Below are positions 59,696 to 64,000 of a stretch of DNA of 64,000 nucleotides, one piece after another; within the stretch, counting starts at the first letter, position 1, and the number at the start of each line of letters is the position of its first letter. The notes beneath the pieces were generated by a model. The model had not been told where the DNA came from, searched no databases, and worked only from the letters and a program-made list of their open reading frames with translations. Source of the stretch: Bin75 sp965200435 (GTDB taxonomy: Bacteria > Nitrospirota > Nitrospiria > Nitrospirales > UBA8639); contig OZ241337.1 of NCBI GenBank assembly GCA_965200435.1, positions 1,550,001-1,614,000 of the forward strand, given 5' to 3'. The translations under genes and the position numbers were made by a program.

Positions 59696-61267
59696 ATGCT
59701 TGAAGAACTGCAATCCGGATTCCCGCTTTTGTCGATGTTGCTCTGGTTTCCGCTTTTCGGGGCGATCTGGCTGTGGGTGCAAAAGGATCCCTATCTGATC
59801 AAGGCGGCTGCCTTGGCCGTTGCGGTTATCGAGTTGGGCTTTGCCGTCCTCTTGCTGTTCCGATTCATCCCGGAATCTGCGGCCATGCAGTTCAGCGAAC
59901 GGGTGAATTGGATTCCGGCTCTCGGTATTTCCTATCACTTGGCCGTGGACGGTATCAGCATTCTGTTCGTCGGCCTCTCGGCCTTCATCACGGTCCTGAT
60001 CATTCTCTATTCCTGGGATACCGTTCAGGACAGAGCCAAAGCGTACTTTATGAGTATCCTGGCGTTGGAAACGACGATTATGGGGATTTTCGTTTCCATC
60101 GACCTGATCCTTTTCTTTGTGTTCTGGGAGCTCATGCTTGTGCCCAGCTATTTCCTGATTAAACTCTGGGGCGTCGGTGCAGAAAAGGAATACGCCGCGC
60201 TCAAGTACGTGTTGTATACCCTGTTGGGCAGCGTGTTCATGTTGGTCGGATTCGCCTTGTTGAGCTTGAATTATCACGACGTCACGAACACCTACAGTTT
60301 CGATTTGTTGGATCTGTTGAAAGTGCCCGTTCCGGTCGGCGATCAGATTTTGATCTTCTGGCTCATCTTCATGGGATTGGCTTTCAAGGCTCCGGTCTTT
60401 CCCTTCCACACGTGGTTGCCGGATGCCCTCGTGCAAGGGCCGATCGGGATGTCCGTGGTACTGGCTGGCGTCAAGTTGGGAACCTACGGATTCCTGCGGT
60501 TCAGCTTCCCGTTGCTGCCGGAAGCCTCGACCAACGCCACTGTGGTGGGGATCGTCATGGTATTGGCCCTGGCCGCCATCGTCTGGGGCGCGATCATCGC
60601 CATCATGCAACCGGACTTCAGACGTCTGCTCGTCTTCAGCAGCATCAGTCACTTGGGCTTCGTCGTGCTGGGCTTGTTTGCTTTGAATTTCCAGGGACTA
60701 CAAGGCAGCTTGCTGCAAATGATCAATCTGGGGTTTACCACCGCGGGACTCTTTTTCCTGGCCGGGTTTCTCTATGACCGTCTCGGCAATACGCTCCTCG
60801 AAAATTGCGGAGGCATTGCCTCGAAAATGCCTTTGTTGGCTACGTTTTTCCTGATCATCGGGATGGCCTCGATAGGATTGCCCGGAACGAATGGCTTTAT
60901 CGGGGAGTTTCTGATCCTGCTGGGGGCCTTTCAGGCCCATTGGGTCTATGGGGTGGTGGCCGTCTCGGGAGTGATCTTCGCCGCCGCCTATTTCCTGTGG
61001 TATTACGAACGAGCGATTTTCGGACCCGTCGGCGAGCACGTTCCCCAGGTACTCAAGGACCTGACGCGACGCGAATCGGTGATTGCCGTGTCCCTATGCG
61101 CGATGATTTTCTGGATCGGGTTATATCCTTCGCCGTTCTTGCGAATGATCAATGGATCCGTACAGGCCGTGGTGGACCGGCTGGAGCACCGATCTCTCGC
61201 ACGTATGGAACAGGACCGGACACGGCTGTCTCATGTTCTGGCTCCTGAACCCGGAGGGCAGGACTGA
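59696..61267 (+). CDS. nuoM: NADH-quinone oxidoreductase subunit M, first copy
   Basis: 523 residues from ATG 59696 (a TTG at 59690 is possible). 'FFVFWELMLVPSYFLI' (helix 5 Glu), 'FKAPVFPFHTWLPDALVQG' (helix 7 Lys), 'AGVKLGTYGFLR' (helix 8 Lys) and 'GLPGTNGFIGEFLIL' (helix 12 Glu) are all retained. A fully equipped antiporter-like pump. The second copy follows after 3 bases. Confidence 0.95.
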   Translation: MLEELQSGFPLLSMLLWFPLFGAIWLWVQKDPYLIKAAALAVAVIELGFAVLLLFRFIPESAAMQFSERVNWIPALGISYHLAVDGISILFVGLSAFITVLIILYSWDTVQDRAKAYFMSILALETTIMGIFVSIDLILFFVFWELMLVPSYFLIKLWGVGAEKEYAALKYVLYTLLGSVFMLVGFALLSLNYHDVTNTYSFDLLDLLKVPVPVGDQILIFWLIFMGLAFKAPVFPFHTWLPDALVQGPIGMSVVLAGVKLGTYGFLRFSFPLLPEASTNATVVGIVMVLALAAIVWGAIIAIMQPDFRRLLVFSSISHLGFVVLGLFALNFQGLQGSLLQMINLGFTTAGLFFLAGFLYDRLGNTLLENCGGIASKMPLLATFFLIIGMASIGLPGTNGFIGEFLILLGAFQAHWVYGVVAVSGVIFAAAYFLWYYERAIFGPVGEHVPQVLKDLTRRESVIAVSLCAMIFWIGLYPSPFLRMINGSVQAVVDRLEHRSLARMEQDRTRLSHVLAPEPGGQD

Positions 61268-61270
61268 GCG

Positions 61271-62866
61271 ATGGGCCAGTTGGCTTTACAGGCAACGTTG
61301 CTTGTCCCGTTTCTGGGAGCCATCGTGTTGCTGTTTGTTCCCAATCGCGAGCCGCTGCTGGTGCGCGCCGTGGCCGCGGCCTCCGCCGGCATAGCGCTGC
61401 TCGCCTCGCTTTACGTCTTCCTGGCCTATGATCCCGACCAGGGTGGCTTTCAATTCATTACCAAGTGGGCATGGTCCGAGGAATTGGGCATTGGGTTTCA
61501 CATCGGGGTGGATGGAATCGGGGCCCCGTTGGTTTTTGCCTCGGCTATCCTGCTGTTTGCGGGCATTTTCATTTCATGGCACATCAAGGATCGCACCAAG
61601 GAATTTTACATTTTCCTGTTGATCCTGGCGGCGGCGACCATCGGAGTCTTCATGTCGCTGGATCTGTTCTTCCTCTACTTCTTTTATGAAATGTCGGTGT
61701 TGCCCATGTACGTGTTATTGGGCGTGTGGGGAAGTCATACCAAAGGCTATTTGAGCATGACCGATCCCGAAGGCCGCCATCTCCGTGATTCGGTCGGGTT
61801 CATCCTGAACTTCGGGGCGAACAGCAAAGAATACGCCGCGATGAAACTCACGCTGTTTCTCTCGGCCGGGGCGGTGTGCGCGTTAATGGGTATCCTGCTG
61901 ATTTACCATTTCTCGCCCGTTCAGACGTTCGATATTCTGGTGCTGCGGGAAGTGGCCCAGTTTGACGGCACCCTGGCGACGATCATTTGGTTGTTGGTCT
62001 TTTTCGGTTTTGCGTCTATCGCGCCCATCTGGCCGTTGCATTCCTGGTCGCCCGTCGGCCACGCCGCGGCCCCGGCCGCGACCAGCATGTTGCACGCCGG
62101 CGTGCTCATGAAACTCGGTCATTTTTCCATTATTCGCGTGGCGTATGAAATTCTTCCCGAAGCCACGCGGGAACTCATGCCTATCGCCGCGGTGTTGTGC
62201 GTGTCCAGCATTATCTACGGTGGGTTTGTCGCGTATTTCGCCAAGGACACGAAGTACGTCATCGGCTATTCCAGTTCCAGTCACATGGGCTACGTGTTTC
62301 TGGGCATGGCCGCTTTGGATTACATCAGCCTGACCGGCGCAGTGATTTACATGTTTGCGCACGCCTTGGCCACGGGCATGCTCTTTGCCATGGCGGGCTG
62401 GGTGTATGATCAAACCCATACCCGGGACATTCCGTCCCTGGGCGGATTGGTGAAGAACATGCCGTTCCTGGCCGGAGCGTTTATTATCGCTTGCATGGCG
62501 TCTGTCGGGATGCCGGGTACCGTGAACTTTATTGCCGAAATCATGATTATCGTGGGCTCGTGGGAGAAATATCCGTTCCAGGTGGTGGTGGCCGTGTTGG
62601 GAATCGTGTTGACCATGGCCTATCTCTTTAAAATGATGCGCGGGCTCTTCTATGGAAACATGTCACCCGACTATGCGCATGCCCGTGACACGTCGCAATG
62701 GGTGGATCGACTTCCTCTGCTCCTGATGATCGGCTGCAGCATCTTCTTCGGGATCTTCCCCATGCACTTTTACAACGTCGTACGATCCACGGTCGAGCCG
62801 ATGTTGGATCGCATCCATCAGGTGGCTCCGATGGTCACCCAACACACCGGGGGGCTATTCCCGTAA
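61271..62866 (+). CDS. nuoM: NADH-quinone oxidoreductase subunit M, second copy
   Basis: 531 residues. 'YFFYEMSVLPMYVLLG' keeps the helix 5 Glu; 'AGVLMKLGHFSIIR' keeps the helix 8 Lys; 'GMPGTVNFIAEIMII' keeps the helix 12 Glu. At helix 7 the pattern is 'FASIAPIWPLHSWSPVGH' where copy 1 has 'FKAPVFPFHTWLPDA': the Lys is replaced and the following WLPDA is altered. So this copy is diverged, not a recent duplicate. It is the extra pump of the 2M complex. Confidence 0.93.
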   Translation: MGQLALQATLLVPFLGAIVLLFVPNREPLLVRAVAAASAGIALLASLYVFLAYDPDQGGFQFITKWAWSEELGIGFHIGVDGIGAPLVFASAILLFAGIFISWHIKDRTKEFYIFLLILAAATIGVFMSLDLFFLYFFYEMSVLPMYVLLGVWGSHTKGYLSMTDPEGRHLRDSVGFILNFGANSKEYAAMKLTLFLSAGAVCALMGILLIYHFSPVQTFDILVLREVAQFDGTLATIIWLLVFFGFASIAPIWPLHSWSPVGHAAAPAATSMLHAGVLMKLGHFSIIRVAYEILPEATRELMPIAAVLCVSSIIYGGFVAYFAKDTKYVIGYSSSSHMGYVFLGMAALDYISLTGAVIYMFAHALATGMLFAMAGWVYDQTHTRDIPSLGGLVKNMPFLAGAFIIACMASVGMPGTVNFIAEIMIIVGSWEKYPFQVVVAVLGIVLTMAYLFKMMRGLFYGNMSPDYAHARDTSQWVDRLPLLLMIGCSIFFGIFPMHFYNVVRSTVEPMLDRIHQVAPMVTQHTGGLFP

Positions 62867-62872
62867 CCAGTC

Positions 62873-64000
62873 ATGACCTTCAACCTTACCCTATCGAGCG
62901 CAGACCTCCTTCTCCTGGCACCGGAGATTTTTCTCACCATCTGGTTGTGCGTGGTGTTGGCCGTCGATTTTACCTTTCAACGAATTGACCACGAAAATCT
63001 GGCCTACTTGAGTGTGGGCGGCGTTGTCGCCACGCTCGTCAACCTGATCTGGTTCGACTACACCGGAGTCCATGGCGCGCTGTTCAAAAACATGTTTGTC
63101 CTGGATGGGGTGGCGATCTTCTTCAAAATTTTCGTGTTGATCGCTACGGCGCTGGTCTTGCTGGCGTCGATCGACTACGTCAAATCGTTCAAGTTTTTCA
63201 GGGGCGAATATTATTTCCTGGTTATGATGTCGGCCTTGGGCATGATGTTCATGGCTTCGGCGCAGGATCTGCTCTCCGTCTTCGTCACGTTGGAATTCTC
63301 CACCTTCGGGTTTTACGTCCTGGTGGCCTATCTGCGGGAAGATCAGAAGTCCAGCGAAGCGGGGTTGAAGTTCTTCATCCTGGGCGTGTTCGCTGCGGGA
63401 TTGCTCGCGTACGGTATCAGTCTCGTCTACGGAGAGACAGGGACGCTGGTGTTTTCCGAGATGGCGTCGGTGTCCGGCAGCTACGGGTTGGCCATTGGCT
63501 TCATCATGATCTTCGCGGCCTTGGGCTTTAAAATCGGGGCCGTCCCGTTTCATTCCTGGATTCCCGATACGTACCAGGGGGCGCCCACGCCCGTCACCGC
63601 TTTTCTTTCGATCGCGCCCAAAGGTGCGGCGTTAGCCATTTTCATTCGAATGTTCTATGTCGCGCTCGCGACGTTTAAACCCATGTGGGTGCTGCTGTTC
63701 GTTGTGGCCTCTATCCTGTCCATGACCTACGGCAACATCGTGGCTATCGCCCAGAAAAACATCAAACGGTTACTCGCCTATTCCGGGATCGCGCAAATTG
63801 GCAACGTCATGATCGGCTTGGCGGCCGGGACCAAACGGGGGAGCGACGCGATGCTCTTTTATTTGCTCACCTACCTGTTTGCCAACCTGGGCGCTTTTGC
63901 CGTCGTCATCGGCGTCAGCAACCTGATCAAGAGCGATGAAATTGAAGATTACAACGGGTTGAATCGACGGTCGCCGTTTCTCGCGGCCGCCATGCTGCTG
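62873..64000 (+). CDS. nuoN: NADH-quinone oxidoreductase subunit N, 3' end cut by window
   Basis: 376 codons visible from ATG 62873. 'FVTLEFSTFGFYVLVAY' (helix 5 Glu), 'GFKIGAVPFHSWIPDTYQGA' (helix 7 Lys), 'APKGAALAIFIRMF' (helix 8 Lys) and 'NIKRLLAYSGIAQIGNVMIG' are present. Third antiporter-like subunit in the membrane arm. The frame is open at the right edge. Confidence 0.94.
   Translation, partial: MTFNLTLSSADLLLLAPEIFLTIWLCVVLAVDFTFQRIDHENLAYLSVGGVVATLVNLIWFDYTGVHGALFKNMFVLDGVAIFFKIFVLIATALVLLASIDYVKSFKFFRGEYYFLVMMSALGMMFMASAQDLLSVFVTLEFSTFGFYVLVAYLREDQKSSEAGLKFFILGVFAAGLLAYGISLVYGETGTLVFSEMASVSGSYGLAIGFIMIFAALGFKIGAVPFHSWIPDTYQGAPTPVTAFLSIAPKGAALAIFIRMFYVALATFKPMWVLLFVVASILSMTYGNIVAIAQKNIKRLLAYSGIAQIGNVMIGLAAGTKRGSDAMLFYLLTYLFANLGAFAVVIGVSNLIKSDEIEDYNGLNRRSPFLAAAMLL

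Overview
This window looks like chromosomal DNA of a Nitrospira-type bacterium (phylum Nitrospirota). That assignment is an inference from gene content. The strongest pointer is the complex I locus at the right end: it carries two consecutive nuoM genes, and nuoE, nuoF and nuoH are absent from their usual places. A two-NuoM ('2M') complex I has been described for Nitrospira nitrite oxidisers. Core genes are fairly GC-rich with short intergenic gaps; several accessory stretches are visibly more AT-rich.

Layout. 0-1.7 kb: the end of a three-gene partner-switch-like operon (STAS-GHKL ATPase, STAS-like DUF4325 protein, membrane protein cut by the window edge). 2-10.4 kb: metabolic genes (aldehyde dehydrogenase, DsbA-like protein, deoxyhypusine synthase homologue, rpiA, glk, MEKHLA protein), with tRNA-Glu, an IS481-like element and a relBE module between them. 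10.7-17.7 kb: a two-gene AT-rich cassette, an unrecognised 685-residue protein plus a very large DUF1998 helicase broken by one frameshift. 17.7-21.7 kb: core genes aroK, aroE, a VOC protein and uvrC. 21.8-38.8 kb: a second, longer defence island read leftwards (PLD-SNF2 helicase, Eco57I-type methyltransferase, AAA ATPase plus DUF4276, PIN-helical protein, DprA/SLOG-like protein), laced with four PIN toxin-antitoxin modules, two damaged DUF2283 genes and a duplicated methyltransferase 5' fragment. 39.4-48.9 kb: leuS, lptE, holA, rpsT, pyrF, tRNA-His, a priA whose ATPase motifs have decayed, and a secreted EF-hand-like protein. 48.95-50.04 kb: a second IS481-like copy. 50.6-64 kb: nuoA-B-C-D-G-I-J-K-L-M-M-N, running off the right edge.

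Repeats are a main feature. Four copies of a ~142-bp element with terminal inverted repeats lie at 37.8, 39.1, 44.1 and 45.4 kb. Two have 4-bp target duplications and supply the stop codon of rpsT and of pyrF. Two full IS481-like copies, both exactly 1087 bp with 5-bp target duplications, have a transposase frame that reaches the element tip without a stop; the second copy has lost the catalytic Glu. A third copy survives only as a right-end remnant.

Single-base indels are confined to the defence islands (helicase, PIN-helical protein, methyltransferase, DUF2283). The core genes covering more than half of the window show none. This points to decay or phase-like inactivation of defence genes more than to uniform sequencing error, but reads would have to confirm it.
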